From Ilex aquifolium (Eukaryota; Streptophyta; Magnoliopsida; Aquifoliales; Aquifoliaceae): 64,000 nucleotides of DNA. Under the pieces are notes generated by a model that did no database searches, had not been told where the DNA came from, and saw nothing but the letters and a program-made list of their open reading frames with translations. The DNA lies in assembly GCA_951799425.1 (NCBI GenBank), contig OX637396.1:33348701-33412700 (forward strand), given 5' to 3'. Positions 11,061 through 24,400 of this stretch are shown in pieces (the stretch's first letter is position 1; every line of letters begins with the position of its first letter). Position numbers and translations under genes: made by a program.

Positions 11061-12940
11061 GGGAAGCCACACTAGCCAAGACTCCCCGTGACTTCCGGCT
11101 GAGTGCGTCAGCTACCACATTTGCCTTACCGGGATGATAATGCAAAGTGAAGTCATAGTCCTCCAAAAACTCCATCCACCTACGTTGCCTCATATTGAGG
11201 TCCCGCTGTGTAAAGATGTACTTCAGACTTTTGTGGTCTGAAAATACCTCGAACTGCTCACCGTATAAATAGTGGCGCCAAGCCTTCAAGGCAAAGACAA
11301 TGGCCGCCAACTCCATGTCATGTGTGGGGTAACTCTGCTCGTGGTTCTTTAACTGCCGAGAACCATAAGCTACCACTCTCCCGGACTGCATCAAAACGCA
11401 TCCAAGTCCGTCCTTAGAGGCATCACAATACACTGTGTACCTCTGTCCCCTTTCTGGGACTATCAAAATAGGAGCTGAAGTAAGCCTCCTCTTCAACTCC
11501 TGGAATGACTTCTCACATGAATCATTCCACTCGAACTTGACCTCTTTCCGGGTCAACCTCGTCATAGGTGAAGCTAGTCAGGAGAAGTCCTCAATGAACC
11601 TCCTATAATACCCAGCTAATCCCAAGAAACTACGTATCTCGAAGACTGACTTCGGCCTCTCCCAATTCATGACTGCCTCAACCTTCTCTGGGTCTATGGA
11701 TACACCAAAAGCCGACACCACATGTCCCAAAAATTTCACCTCAGTAAGCCAAAATTCACACTTGCTGAACTTGGCATACAACTGATGGTCTCTCAAGATC
11801 TGAAGAACGACCCTCAAGTGACCCTCATGCTCCTCCTCCGACTTGGAGTAGATCAAGATGTCATCAACAAAGACCACGATGAACTGATCAAGGTAGGATT
11901 GGAACACCCTATGCATGAGATCCATGAATGCCGCTGAGGCATTCGTCAATCCGAATGGCATCACTGTGAACTCGAAATGCCCATATCGCGTCTAAAACGC
12001 CGTCTTAGGGATATCTGCCTCCCTAACTCTCAACTGATGGTAACCGGTGCGGAGATCTATCTTGGAGTAGACCCGCGCCCATCTCAGCTGATCAAACAAG
12101 TCATCAATCCTCGGCAAAGGGTACCAATTCTTGATAGTAACCCTATTCAACTGATGGTAGTCTATGCATAGTCAAAGGGTTTTGTCCTTCTTCTTCGCAA
12201 ATAACACTGGAGCGCCCCAAGGTGAGGTACTCGGTCTAATGAATCCCCTGTCCAACAATTCCTGCAATTGGACCTTGAGTTCTTGCAACTCAGCAGGCGC
12301 CATCCTATGTGGAGTCATAGAGATGAGCGATGTACCGGGATGCAACTCTATAGTGAAGTCCACATCCCTATGTGGAGGTAAGCCCGGTTGTTCATCCGGA
12401 AAAACATCCTCATAATCACACACAACCCGAGGTAGACCCAACTCCTGTCTCGCCTCGTCCTCTAGGGTAAGGCTTGTTAGCCAACCCATCAACTGTCCGT
12501 GCCATCTAGAGTCGTACACGGCTTGAGGAAAAGCATCGTGCTTATCCCCCTGAAACATGAAACAAACCCCATCCGGTGTGTAAGCAGTGACCCGCTTCCG
12601 GTCACAATCAATGACGACTCGGTGTGCCGCCAACCAATCCATTCCCAAGATTACATCGAACTCCGACAAGTCCATGACCCGAAGGTCCATAGTCAGTAGA
12701 ATCCCTGAGATCTCTAGCTCACAACCCCGACATATCTGATCAACTCTCACCCTAGCTCCTAGGGGAGAACTCACATGCAATGGTTCATCTAAGGTCTCGA
12801 CCTGTAAGCCCAGATTTTTCACACAAGATGCAGAAATGAATGAATGCGATGCACCAGTGTCAAATAATACTCTTGCCCATAAACGAGAGAGTAGAAATGT
12901 ACCCTGTATCACCGACTGATCTGCCGGCTCGGTCTGTGGC
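11060..12940 (-). pseudogene. Chromovirus protease, reverse transcriptase and RNase H region (fossil)
   Basis: Protease motif VLFDTGASHSFIS lies near the upstream end. Reverse transcriptase motifs include [19 protein letters not shown] and [10 protein letters not shown], followed by [14 protein letters not shown]. RNase H shows [32 protein letters not shown] and [10 protein letters not shown]. The order protease-RT-RNase H before integrase is the Ty3/gypsy arrangement. Broken fossil. Confidence 0.92.
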
Positions 12941-12959
12941 ATAATGGCGTAGACACGCC

Positions 12960-14138
12960 CCTAGGTCCCTGAAGTCCCGGCCTGTGAACTCTGGCCTCGC
13001 CCTCTACCCATGCCCTGGCCCATCTGGCCTGCTTGCGGAGTTACCGCTCGAAAAGTAGTAGGAGCTGGTGCAGCACCCTGTGACTGGTACTGGCTCCTTT
13101 GACCCATGGTGGGGTAAGGAGGAATAAACTGTGTCTGCGGCTGTCCCACAGAAGACTGGGATTGGGATGTCCCATAGCTCTGGGATCCCTGTCGTTGAGG
13201 ACACTCCTTCCTCATGTGACCCGGCTGGTGAAAAAATAGCAAGTCTTCTGACCCGTCTGGAATGCGGTCCTGAAGTTTCCCCTGTCTTGGGTGAATCGAC
13301 CCTGGCCTTGGCCTTGATAGCCGCGGCTCTGCCCTTGAGATCCCTGCGGAAATTAAGTCCTTTGCTTCTTTCCCGCACCAGAAGAAGAGGATTGACCCTC
13401 CTTCTTTTTGTCCTTAACACCCGCTTCCCGGATGTTGCGCGCGTCCTCCACCTTTCTCTCGATAGCCATTGCAGTATTGACCATCGAATCGAGGTCTTGC
13501 AGGAGAAGTCCCACAATCTTGCCTCGAATGGACAACTTCAGTCCATCCTCGAACTTACGTACCTTGGCCATGTCTGAGGCCACATAATCATCAGCAAAAC
13601 GGGCCAACTCCGTGAATTTGGCCACGTATTCTAGCACACTCATAGTTCCCTACTTCAATTCTAGGAACTCCTTGGCCTTAGCGTGTCGAGCAACTGTCGG
13701 AAAATACTTTCCCATAAAGAGCTCTCGGAACTCTGCCCAAGTCATGGCCTCCAAATTTCTGGAGTCCTTCACCCAATCCCACCATAGCTGGGACTCTCCC
13801 TCCAGCTGAAAAGTTGCCAGAGTTATCTTGGTGACATCGGAAGTGATTTCCATAGCCCTCAAGATCTTCTCCACTTGCCGAATCCAACGGTCGGCTACCA
13901 TTGGATCCGCACCTTCCAGAAAAACCGGAGGATGATGGGCTTTGAACCTCTGGAGGTTACTCGAGCCTCCGTGTCCCATATTTGCACCAGTCTGTGTAAT
14001 GGTAGCGGCTGTAGCACTAGCTTGTGCAATAGTCGCCGCCGCCTCACCAATAACCTCTGCAAAGGCTTGGTGATCAAAGGCCGGAGGTGGTTGGTTATTC
14101 CACCTACCGCCTCGGCGTCCCAGCCCTCTATATGCCAT
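12960..14138 (-). pseudogene. Chromovirus gag region (fossil)
   Basis: Begins at MAYRGLGRRGG about 330 bp inside the 5' LTR. The retrotransposon gag domain includes HHPPVFLEGADPMVADRWI and LEGESQLWWDWV. A glutamine- and proline-rich tail carries a nucleocapsid knuckle (HQPGHMRKECPQ). Gag packages the element RNA into virus-like particles. Broken fossil. Confidence 0.88.
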
Positions 14139-14470
14139 CTATATAAGTCAAATAGCAATATAGTTTTACAAGGCATCCCAAAATAGGAATCAATACTCAA
14201 ACATCAAGAGTTTTCCCATTGTCTCACTAGGGAGCATATGCCTCTCATTAGTAGACATTTATACCATGAACCCTCCCGTTCATCTGTTTTCCCACTCCCA
14301 ATGTTATGTTTTCTAACCCAAGTGTGTTCATTTCCATATACATCCTACCATGTATAAAATCCACATAAAAGTAGCACATAACATGTAGCAAATTAAGCAC
14401 ATAACATGAAATGCATATGGAATGCAATGGTCTAGACCCAATGCCCATCAAGCCCTAGGTAATTCGTATA

Positions 14471-14489
14471 CCTATGCTCTGATACCAAG
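14471..14489 (-). other. Primer-binding site of the chromovirus
   Basis: In the element's direction the 5' LTR ends TGTCACA and is followed within a few bases by TTGGTATCAGAGCATAGG, complementary to the 3' end of initiator tRNA-Met, the usual primer of plant LTR elements. Confidence 0.85.
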
Positions 14490-16595
14490 CTGTGACACCC
14501 CAAAATCCGGGGGTCCATTGATCATCCATCAACCTGCAGAAATACCCGTGGATGTCACTCAAACCAACACCACGGTGATAGCATCCCTTAGCTGGGATCA
14601 TAACTCACAAATATCAACTAGATTCAATTATTCGTTGGGTTCTACCCAGATCCAATACATTAGAATTTATACTCCATTTACATCATTGGAGGGAAGGAAA
14701 ACATAGATTGAAAATAGGGCAAAGCAGTTTAAAAATCTGGAAATTTCTGAGAGTGTACCGGTACAATATCGTACCGGTACGGTTAACTCACTGGAAAGTG
14801 CGTACCGGTACACAGTACCGGTACCCTACCGTACCGGTACACAATACCGGTACAGTTAACCTACTGGAAATGGCGTACCGGTACAAACCCCACACTTGAA
14901 ATGTTTCCCGTATAGGGTGAGCCAACGCCCAGTAGAGTAGAGTCTACAAAGGTTACTCTCCCCCCCCCCCCTAGATGCTCATGCTCATGCAACATTTAAA
15001 CAATCAATCCTTATAAGGATATGCAATAATACCATGCCATGAAATGAGATGTCACTCACTCATGCATTTCAACCCGAGCCCTCACCGACTCCTACTACAC
15101 GATGCAATGCCAAAATGTTTCATTTCATCATTTATGTTTACATCAAATGACATTTTCCAAAACTAGGGTCTTTCTTGGGATTGGACATTTCATGGACTCA
15201 CACCAAGGGTCTTCCATACACGTACACTTTATGGACTCTTACACCAATGGAGTGCACCTCCCAAATCACCGGGCCTTGCACCCGAGAGGTCGTCATGCCT
15301 CTTCTTGCTAATCCCAACCCAATTTATCATGCAACCAAGCGGCTTAGTTCGGTCTTCGACCCAACTTCTCCCAAGCCATAATATCAATCACCAAGTGTGG
15401 TGTTGACATCAACCATGCACACACCCATGTAATGAGATGTTTCCGTGCACATGCAATGCTATGTCCCGTTGCATACAACATGATGTTCAATATGTCAAGA
15501 ACAACACATGCACAATTTCAACATACACACCCAATTACAAATTATACCATAAGCATATGATTCCAGAAGTTAAAACTTAAGCATGTTATTTCAATTCAAT
15601 GAAAACAACCATATAAATCAAACAAGACATTTAATCAAACACTTTCTAGGCACAAATTATAAATCACATAGCATGCCTCAAATTTCCCCAAGTTACATAA
15701 TAAATCACATGTAACTTTATATACCCAAGTCAAGCTAGAAACTAGATTAAACCATTTCTATGCTTACTTTTCCATTTCTATGACCATAACATACCTATAC
15801 CAAAAACCTATCCATATGCCTCAACATATCAAACCCATTAACTCCCAACATCTAAGGACAAGATTAATCCAGAGTAGGAAGAACCTTACTTCTTGAAGCG
15901 TAAATCACCCGAAAGAAGCTTCAAGAACACTTCCCAAGCCCAAGACTTGATTTCTCCCAAATCTCCTCATTTGGATCTTCGGTGAAATCTCTTGTTCTTG
16001 GTGTGGTTGCGTAGCCCTAGTCACGTAGAGCAACTTTAAGTCTTGGTCCAACGAATTCCGAGCGACGGAAGTCCGGGAAATCGCCGGAGAAAGCTTGAAG
16101 ATCAAGGTTTTCTCTCTTTTCCCTCTTCTCTCTCTATGGCCGGCCAAACAAGAACACAAGAGGCTAAAAATCTGATTTTCTAAGATATTTACCCCTTTAT
16201 ATAGTTTTAAATACTTGGCTCACGTCGCGCCACGTGTCCTTCGTTTAATCGGATTCGATTTCGTCCCGAAACGACTAATTACATTACGAGTTAAGTTCAA
16301 ATTAATTTTATTTGAACTTTTAATCAAAAATAATTAAATTTTGAGTTTATCGCTTTTAGGGACCTCGGTGAGGTCATCCGCCACCCAGTTTTCTCGAATT
16401 ACGTGCTAAAATTCGACTTAACTCGGACTTCGACGAAATTTGATATGGTGACTATATTCCGCGATACGAGTCCAACGACGAAGTCCGTTGTATCATACGA
16501 GGTCTGTAGAACACGTATTTTAAATTTTGCATTATAGTGGCAAAATGACCATTTTGCCCTTAAAAGAAAAATTCAAAATTTTCCCGGGTTTTACA
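14490..16595 (-). repeat. 5' LTR of the chromovirus (2.11 kb)
   Basis: Near-identical to 6988-9431 and somewhat shorter. It has the same ends, a smaller GTACCGGTAC cluster (about 14756-14886) and the same TATA-like CTATATAAAGG on the minus strand at 16194-16204. The 5' LTR copy is where transcription of the whole element would have begun. Confidence 0.93.
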
Positions 16596-18670
16596 ATTGT
16601 GGTTACCTATCTCTTGGCTTACGAGTTGTGCTCGTTCAATTTGTTGTTTTATTGTCATTCCTTTGCCTTTGTTTGTGTGAAATTTAGAATTTTGACATTT
16701 TGGTTTGTGTAAAATTTAGAATTTTGACATGTTGAAATTTAGAACTTATGTTAGTTGGTGTTGTCGTAGACCAATAAGGGGTTCTCTGCCATTGTCTTAC
16801 TACCCAAGTTGTGCTTCTTTCTTTTGTTGTGTTTGACTTTTTATTTTGGCCATTTGATTTCATGCTTATATGATGATCGACAGGGTACGAATATTCCTAT
16901 TTGTTGAGTACTCATAATTGTCCATTGTTTGCTATATACTTATGTCATGCTACTTATAATAAGTTATGGTTTTTTTAATTCCTCTGTTTGTACATTGAAC
17001 CCAATGCTTATTTCCTTTTTTTTTTTGGGATAACCTTGCGTTGCATGGAATGAATGCTTATGGAAGTGTTGATTTGATGTTAATTTGTGTTTTTCGTTAC
17101 AGGTCCGAAGTTTTGGGTTTCAATATGTTTGGTGGAATAAAGAAACTGTCATGTGACCTTACTCCCTAAGCTTGAGAGGCCCCTGACTTCATCTCTAACA
17201 AGATTGTCCAAGCCAAACTCAACTTCCGTGTGGTTATGATAAAACACATCAACGTGGGTGAGTGGCATTATTGACACTTGCGAGTTGAATATATTTTGTT
17301 GTGAATTATGATGTGAATTAATTTCCATATTAACATGAATCAAAATTTAAGTTATGAAAAAATTCCATTATTGACCAACTGAGTTTCGAGTAATGTTTTT
17401 TGTTGAAGTGTAATTGTAGGTTTTTCTAAATATTGAATTAATTTGAATTGACATATAATTCACGGGATGCCTTTTTTTTATTAGTTAGAATGCTAGATAC
17501 TTGAATGATATATGGGTTGATCTAATAAGTGGTGTTTATAATTAGTGAAGTGAAATGCTGGTTAATTTATGGGAGTTGCATTCAGTTCTTATGTTATATG
17601 CTAGAGTGTTGGTATCACCAATGGGTGTTAGCATGTGGTGTAGGTTGGATTGTTTCAATTATGGTGAAGGGTGTAAGGTTTTTGTTATGGTTGAAGGGAC
17701 TATGGTGTTTATGGTTTGTAATTTTAAAAAGTGAGATAGTGATGGGTTAAAAATGAGTTTCTTTGGTATATAGTTGGTTGCTAAACAATCTCCCTTTATC
17801 TCTCTCATGTCTTTGGTCATGATTGGGTTGCACCTGGCAAGTGATTAAAATGACTGGTTTGATTACCACTGTGGTAGCAAGATTATGTGTAAAATCATTT
17901 AAATTTTTCCTCAATTCCTTACTCCCATATTGATTAACTATGAGCATGTGCTCCTGTCATTTCATTCCTTGCGTGGTTAATTTGTTCACATTGTGTATGA
18001 AAGGTTTTTTTTTTTTTTTTTTTATGGATGGAAAACTCAAGCTTATTCTTTCTCTTCATAGGTTTTAAGTGTCCCAGTTAACTGTTTTCTCTTTGCTAAA
18101 TATTTTATCACACAAGAAATTTCTCTTCATAGGTTCTAGAGCTTAAACGAACAGTAGAGAATTATATTTGTTTGTCGCATGAGGGTATTTATCTAACTTT
18201 TTTTAAACTTGCTTAAACTATGTGATACTTTTTCTATGAAATTGTGTTACCTATTTTGTGCTAAGTCGTTTCAGTGAATTGGAGGCTTAGATGACTCCTT
18301 GAATAATGAATGATGACATCTAGAGTATTTTAGAACTTAGAGTCTGATTTATAGGATTAGTACTTTAGTGCTTTGGACTTAATTCTTTAGTTTAAGAATA
18401 ATTTCCTAAAATAATAAAGTCGTAATATTATTACTTTTGTTGTTCTAGAATCCTATGAACATTATTTTTGTTGTTCAAAAATCCTATGAAGATTACTTTT
18501 GTTTTCACCTATCCCTTTTAATTCTAGTATGAATTTTTTTCAGTTGCTTTGATTTTGTTGAATTATAGTCTTTTTATTTTTTTATTTTTGATTTAGTTGT
18601 TGGTATAGCAGAATAACTAGATCAACCAATATTTGAAAAACTGGTAACTTTGTTATTAATTATTGTTGAA
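16596..18670. other. Unassigned DNA, intron-like
   Basis: T-rich on the plus strand with no convincing frame. Two acceptor-like sites share CTCTTCATAGGTT (about 18053 and 18121). After the second, one frame reads VLELKRTVENYICLSHEG (from 18133), but no clear donor follows. An island after TTACAG at 17103 reads SEVLGFNMFGGIKKLSCDLTP then stop. None is strong enough to call a gene. Confidence 0.4.
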
Positions 18671-18802
18671 TCTATAATATAAAACAAGGCATGCTTCAAT
18701 AAGCCCATCCGATGGTCTCAAATAGATTCATCCAACATGCACCAACATCCATCTCAAAACTATTCACATTACACCATGCATTTAGGCACGGGTTATCCCT
18801 AG
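18671..18802 (+). mobile_element. 132-bp mini-Helitron
   Basis: Starts TCTATAATATAAAACA after an A and ends GGCACGGGTTATCCCTAG before a T, the A^T target of Helitrons. Its first 80 bases match the left end of the larger candidate at 21467 (shared AATATAAAACA, GCTTCAA, ATCCAAC). It is nearly all terminal sequence, with no coding capacity, so it would depend on a Rep-helicase supplied elsewhere. The hairpin arm before GGCAC is degenerate. Confidence 0.6.
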
Positions 18803-20555
18803 TATTTTTATATGAAAGAAATGAGCTTAGGAGTTTGTTAAATAGAGTCGATGGTGAAATCTTGATGCGAATGTTGCAGTTGATCTTTGTTGAATGTACT
18901 CTTGAATGTACAAGTAATATGATACTTTTAGCTTGTCACAATATTTATCTCCAGGCACTATGCATTCAGATAACAGAACAATTCATTGCGCATGCAGTTG
19001 AGGTCATTGCTATAAATATTAATGGGCTCTCCATGAAAATCCGGGCTTCATGATAAATGTTTGGTGTAACGGAATGTATAACACAAATGTAAAAGGACCT
19101 AGGAGAAAGAGAGTGAGAGAAGACAAGTATTCAGAACTTGCTTTGATGTTGTGAATGACCAGGAATCTGCCAGGCTCTTTGTGAAGTAATGAAGTGTTAA
19201 CTGCAAACGTATACCTTTCGGCTACCAGGGAGGATTGTAGTGAAGCTAGTAACTTAGGGGTACATAGCCTTTTCTATCATCACAATTGGTGAGCAAGTGA
19301 TGGATCTTGTTATGCTTCTGTGCATCCCTTGTATAGTTTGGCTATTTTGGTTATCATGTTATTCGATCGATTTTTGAGAGTGACTGCTACAATAATGATA
19401 CAAGCAATTGTCTTCTGGCTATTGGTATCTTATTATCCCCACAATTTTATGTAGCTAAGGAACAAAACAGTCTGTTCATCATCGCAATAAGTTCCACTGG
19501 CTGGTGGAAAGCTCTCTGTAAATGGAACAATATGCAGAAGCAGGACAAGTGCGTATGTGCAGTCAAGGGGCCAAAAAGGGCATTTCCTACATGTTCACAT
19601 TCATCGGGGTAGGATCATGATTGGTAAAATGAGATCGCCAAATGGAGCTTGGATCAGCGAGACAGACCATGATCCCATTTCCGGCAAAGGGGCCAAAGGG
19701 CAGTTTCCTATAGGTTTGCATTCTCTGTGCTAGATCACATTTTCCTAAAACAGCACTGGAACTCATTGCTGTCTCTTAGCTATTGTTTAGCAGGTTTGTG
19801 CAACCTTGCTGGAAGATGCAAGGTTGATGAAAGTTTGTCTATGACATTGTTGTTGGAGGACAATGTGATGCAATGGCTTGTGTTGATGCTTTGGAAGAAT
19901 GACAATTAAATGTACTTTGAGAACCATGATTTGATCAGGGAAGCTCTCGATGGGCATATAGGCGTCCTAACTACAGTCACAAAATGCTATAATATTTGGC
20001 TCGATAAGATTTCATTCACTGTAGCACAAGTTGGGTTTTTGTTTGAGTAGATTGTGCTTCAATGCTAATCTGATCCATTTATTAGCATGCAATTGAAGGT
20101 TTTTGATACATATATCTAATAATAACTTGAATTCGTGAATCTGATAGCTTGAAAAATAGTATTTGGATATAAATAAATACAATATGCTGACAATTTGACC
20201 CAAAAAGTTTTTTTGGTCAGATAGATAAGCACACCAATACTAGACTAAGGAAGTTCAACAGCTCTATATTTGCACAATAGTAAATTCTTCTACACCACAT
20301 TAATTGCTGCATTGCTTGTCTAATTATGCTCTATTTACACATTTTAACCTCTTTCAATGACAGTGAACAAATAATAGTTCCAAAGATCACCAAAAAAAAA
20401 AAAATTTGTGAAGTTGCTCAATAGCCAAACAAGGCAGAGTAAAATTACAATCTTCATTGGGCAAATGTTCAAAATTCTTCTGTAGTTCTCAAGTAACAAT
20501 CTCAAAACTCAACTTGATACTAATCAATTATTACAATAAGAAGTTGGCAACTTAC
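18803..20555. other. Unassigned DNA with diverged 120-bp direct repeat
   Basis: No gene recognised. Segments around 19565-19620 and 19685-19740 share AAGGGGCCAAA, GGGCA, TTTCCTA and TAGATCA-like motifs in the same order, so they look like an old tandem duplication with a unit of about 120 bp. Small open stretches are no longer than expected by chance. Confidence 0.45.
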
Positions 20556-20583
20556 CACAAATCAGGTTGGCAGTTACATGCCC
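20556..20583 (-). other. Candidate exon, 28 bases (weak)
   Basis: Read on the minus strand, acceptor TATACAG precedes GGGCATGTAACTGCC and the donor GTAAG follows. In the phase set by the upstream candidate exon at 20710-20760 it reads GHVTANLIC. The intron between the two would be 126 bases, a normal short plant intron. Product not recognised. Confidence 0.28.
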
Positions 20584-20709
20584 CTGTATAATTACAAAGA
20601 GGAATATATAGCACTCTAGACAATAATATCACACAGGAGAATAGAAAATGTAAAGAGAAAAAACAATGACAAGCAAACATTTAACAAGCACTTTTCAAAT
20701 CGAACTCAC

Positions 20710-20760
20710 CTGTGGTTGGCATTCAAGAAAGTTGCCACTTCCAACAGGCTTCATCACTAT
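20710..20760 (-). other. Candidate exon, 51 bases (weak)
   Basis: On the minus strand the stretch lies between acceptor TTTACAG and donor GTGAGT. It is exactly 17 codons, open, and reads IVMKPVGSGNFLECQPQ. The pairing with 20556-20583 keeps frame. It may be a remnant of a host gene or a fragment carried by a transposable element; no further exons were found nearby. Confidence 0.3.
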
Positions 20761-21466
20761 CTGTAAACACCAATACAAATAAGGAATTTAGCGGCATATT
20801 GAATGATAGTTGCTCACATATCAAAATGAGTATTAGTTTATTTTCAATTGGATAGATTACACTTGTAAATTAGGACCCTAGTTTTACATTGTCTCTTCTA
20901 CTATTAATTTTTTTCACATTGAACGTTTAATTCCTTCCATTTCAGAAGGAAAAAAAAACCTTAATTGCTTGAATTTGTTTCACATAGTCCCAAAGCCAAA
21001 GGTTCGTTTTGTTTCAGATGGAAAATGCATAAAAGCCGATGAATTTTGTAGCAATGTGCAACTAATTAACAGTAGGTAGGGGGAAAGGGGGTGGTAATAA
21101 AGGGTCATGCAATTAATAAGTTAACAGTCACTGGGGTTTGGGGCCATGTGAAACCAATTAAAAGGGGTAATATGACAATTGATTATAGAGGTAGCAAATG
21201 AGATTTGCGCAATAGTGTTGGGTGTTAAGTGTAAGTTTCCTTTTTAAGACTTGAACCTGATTAAAACATAGGAGGAATTGTATTCTATACCCCAAAAAAT
21301 TTAAGATTTTTCACTTTGCACAATTAAATATTAGATTTCTCATATTACACCCTTAAATATTAGATTTTTCACATTGTCCTCAATAAATTAAAAATGTTGT
21401 AACGTGACCATCTGTAAGCTTTCATTGCTTATTATGTCAAAAATCACCCCAATAACATTGACAAAA
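20761..21466. other. Unassigned AT-rich DNA
   Basis: No gene. Three short phrases of the type TTAAATATTAGATTT(T/C)TCA repeat at 21300-21370. The Helitron-like segment starts at its right edge. Confidence 0.5.
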
Positions 21467-24400
21467 TCTATATTTATAATATAAAACAGAGCGGCTTCAA
21501 CAAGTTCATACTACGGTTTCAAATAAATTTATCCAACGCCACCAATACATCAAGAAAATTAATTAGTGCCCACACCGCCCAGTACATATACACACTACAC
21601 ATACTAATGCATACACTATATACACCAAGGAAATTATTTTCAATTTGATCCAACTGTCCAAGATGACCCGCCAAAAATTTATTTACCACCCACACCGCAC
21701 ATCTCTCCCTTCTTAGACAGACCCATGCACCCCATCTAACAAACCAACGCACCTTCTCTCTCCTCTGTCCTATCTCACAAATTTTTCCTCTCCGTCCGCA
21801 TCTTCCTGTGTTCTCCGCCTTCTCTTTGATCTCCTCTCTCTATCGGTTCTGCCAGCCACGCCATTATCACCGCCGATGCTAGAAGCTAGCCATGGCAGTT
21901 ACTACAAAGGACCGCAGCCACGCCAGCGACATAGGTGATCAATGTATCTTTTTCCCCTTCTCTCTGTCGCTCCATATCCCCCCAACCCACATTCGCCCCC
22001 CCCCCTCTCTCCTGTTTCTCTTATGGGGGCACTACTTTAAGTGCAAAATTAGGGGTTTTTCTTGCTTTTTGCTGAGCAAACCTTCCCCGTTCTCCTTCTC
22101 TCTATCTCTCCAGATCCGTCAACCCACAGCTGCCCCTAACCAGGCGTGAAGGTGTTTGGTTTGCAGGCGTGGAACCCACTTGCAATTCGGCCCTTCTCTG
22201 CTTTCTCTCTTTTTCTTTCATAGCGGCACGGCGGATACACAGGTATGATAAGAACTTTAACCCAGTAATTTCACTGTTAGGGTTTTGTTCTTACTTTTTG
22301 ATAAACAATAGGAGTGGTAATTGGCATATGGATGTTCACGGTTGGAGAGAATGTGCACTCCATGGCTATTTCAGCATTTGTGTTGGTCCGAGTAGCACAC
22401 GAGCTTCTTCAAGCTGGGCATTCTTTTAGCTGCAAGTAATTCTATATATAATAGTGAATTCATTACGTCACTATAGATTAGAATTGGGTATGTTTGAAAT
22501 GATTTTTCGGTGGTAGGTAAGGTTGTGTAGGACACTGAAGATTTTAGTGTTGGACATGATGTGGAGGCTAACAACATTTCTTGCATGTTCTAGACCACCT
22601 AAATTACTAACTTAATGTGGAAATCAGCTACTTATTCTTTCCATGATGTTGGTGTGCTTAGAGTCACCATTAAGCAAGTGTCTCATTGAGTTGGGTATAC
22701 ACATGTACATGAAGTGGATTGATTATTGTTATCCTGGTGTGACATTTTATGATGTGAGATACATGGTCTCTTTTACCTATGGCTTTGAAATTTAGGTGAG
22801 CAGAATGATTGGTCGTGCGAGTGTTAACACATGCATGTGTATGTACATGGGATTGGAATAGTCTGGAGTGTTTAATTTTTGTTTAAGAGGTGAGGTTTTG
22901 ATTTTGGGTTTTGTGTATTTGAGATGAAAAGTGTGTTAAACGCTTTAGTTTGTAGAAAGATTCACTTTTTTACGAGTGTTTACATAGTTGGGAAAAAGTG
23001 TGTTAACTATGTTAATTGTGGGACCAAAAATGGTTTCATTGTGGGTTTTGTGCATTTGTCTTCATGTTTTTTGTTGTTGTTGTTGTGTAAGAATTTTTCG
23101 ATTGTTTGTTTAGAAAGTCGGTAAGCAAATAAAAGAAGGAAAAAAAAATGCTTTCGGGCCTCTATTTTGTGTTGTTTTCCTTCTTTTTTTTTTATTAAAA
23201 AAAAAAGAAAGCTTAACCTAAAGAAGTTAGTAAAAGAGTTGAGTAAAAGAGTTGGTTCGATTAAGGTTTAATAAGTGATATCGAATTTCTAATAAATGTG
23301 TTCAAAAAGTAGAAGCACTTCTAACATTCTGTCTATATACGTGGCATGTGGTTACTGCGATTAATTTGTGAAATTAGTCCTTAAGCATGCGTATAGATTG
23401 TAGTATTTTTAGGATTCAATGAATCTGTGGATTTAATTAATATTTCTGATTTTTTGATCTGGTGAATTTATGGGGGTATGTTTTTATTTCTGGATTTTTG
23501 CCAATTATGATGAATTGGGTAATACGCTCTTCATGTGTGCCATTGTTTATTGTTCCCTAATCATTTTGCTAAATATACAAATTAAGCAACTTTTATTTTA
23601 CTTTGTATGGTTTGTTTTGCTCAAACTTTACTCTTCCCTAATATTTTTCCTGAATATGTGACATTGTTTGACACTTCAGTTTTACTTTAGTAGTTTTTAC
23701 GACACGCTACTGAGTTCAATCATTATCAAATGCAAACTGTGCAAAAATCCGTGGATAATAAGGATCCTAAGATTTTGGGGTTTTATTTAGCTTCAGAAGT
23801 AAGAAGGATACCTTTGTTGTTCTTAAAGTGTTGCTACATTTATATGATTAATCAATGATACCTTCTTCGGTTAAAGAAATAAAATTCCTTTGCAATAGTA
23901 TTGCATTGAGATGAAGTGGATTTGAAATTATTTGGAATTATATTACTTTATATTTTTACATGTACCATAACACAAATTAAATCTGCAAGAATTACTTTGC
24001 TTGTAATCGGTTCAATATGAATGCAAGGTTTAATCATATATATATTTTTCTTTTGAGATCTAAAGTATTGGTTTTTCATATATACTATTGGTTTTGCAGT
24101 GAGATTTAAGGAAAAGATGAGAAGATGAGACCTTTTGACAAAATGACTACGTGTTCCAAGTATGCAAAACACTTTAGAGAGTACTTAGTTTTAGTTATCT
24201 TTTCAAGTGTTTTGACTTAATTTGGAAAAGTTTATTTAATGTTCATTAGCTGTGTTGAGTAGAATGGAATCAAGATCACAGAACAGGTATTGAACGAAAA
24301 GTGTATTATTTTTGTTGGTTTCATTTGTTAAGTTCCATACTTTGGACGACATATAATTATGCTATAAATTGTAATAATGATTTCCTTTATAGGTAACTTC

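Larger units (their letters stand above)
6988..16595 (-). mobile_element. Ty3/gypsy chromovirus fossil (Tekay/Del-like)
   Basis: A 9.6-kb LTR retrotransposon oriented right to left. Long LTRs flank an internal region encoding, in order, gag with a CCHC knuckle, aspartic protease, reverse transcriptase, RNase H, integrase and a chromodomain-like tail. Chromodomain, domain order and very long LTRs fit the chromovirus Tekay/Del lineage. A primer-binding site matching initiator tRNA-Met lies inside the 5' LTR, and a purine tract abuts the 3' LTR. The flanking 5-mers AATGT (left) and ATTGT (right) form a near-match target duplication. The LTRs differ at roughly 2% of aligned positions by eye, mostly transitions, suggesting about 1 Myr at usual plant rates. 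The coding region is broken, with several breaks. Confidence 0.93.

Noticed and set aside
13131-13577. 148-codon plus-strand frame over the chromovirus gag
   Set aside because: Antisense shadow of gag; no independent signal.
6988-16595. A new mobile system because of the very long direct repeats
   Set aside because: The repeats have TG...CA ends, a tRNA primer site and a purine tract and flank an ordinary gypsy gene order; they are LTRs.
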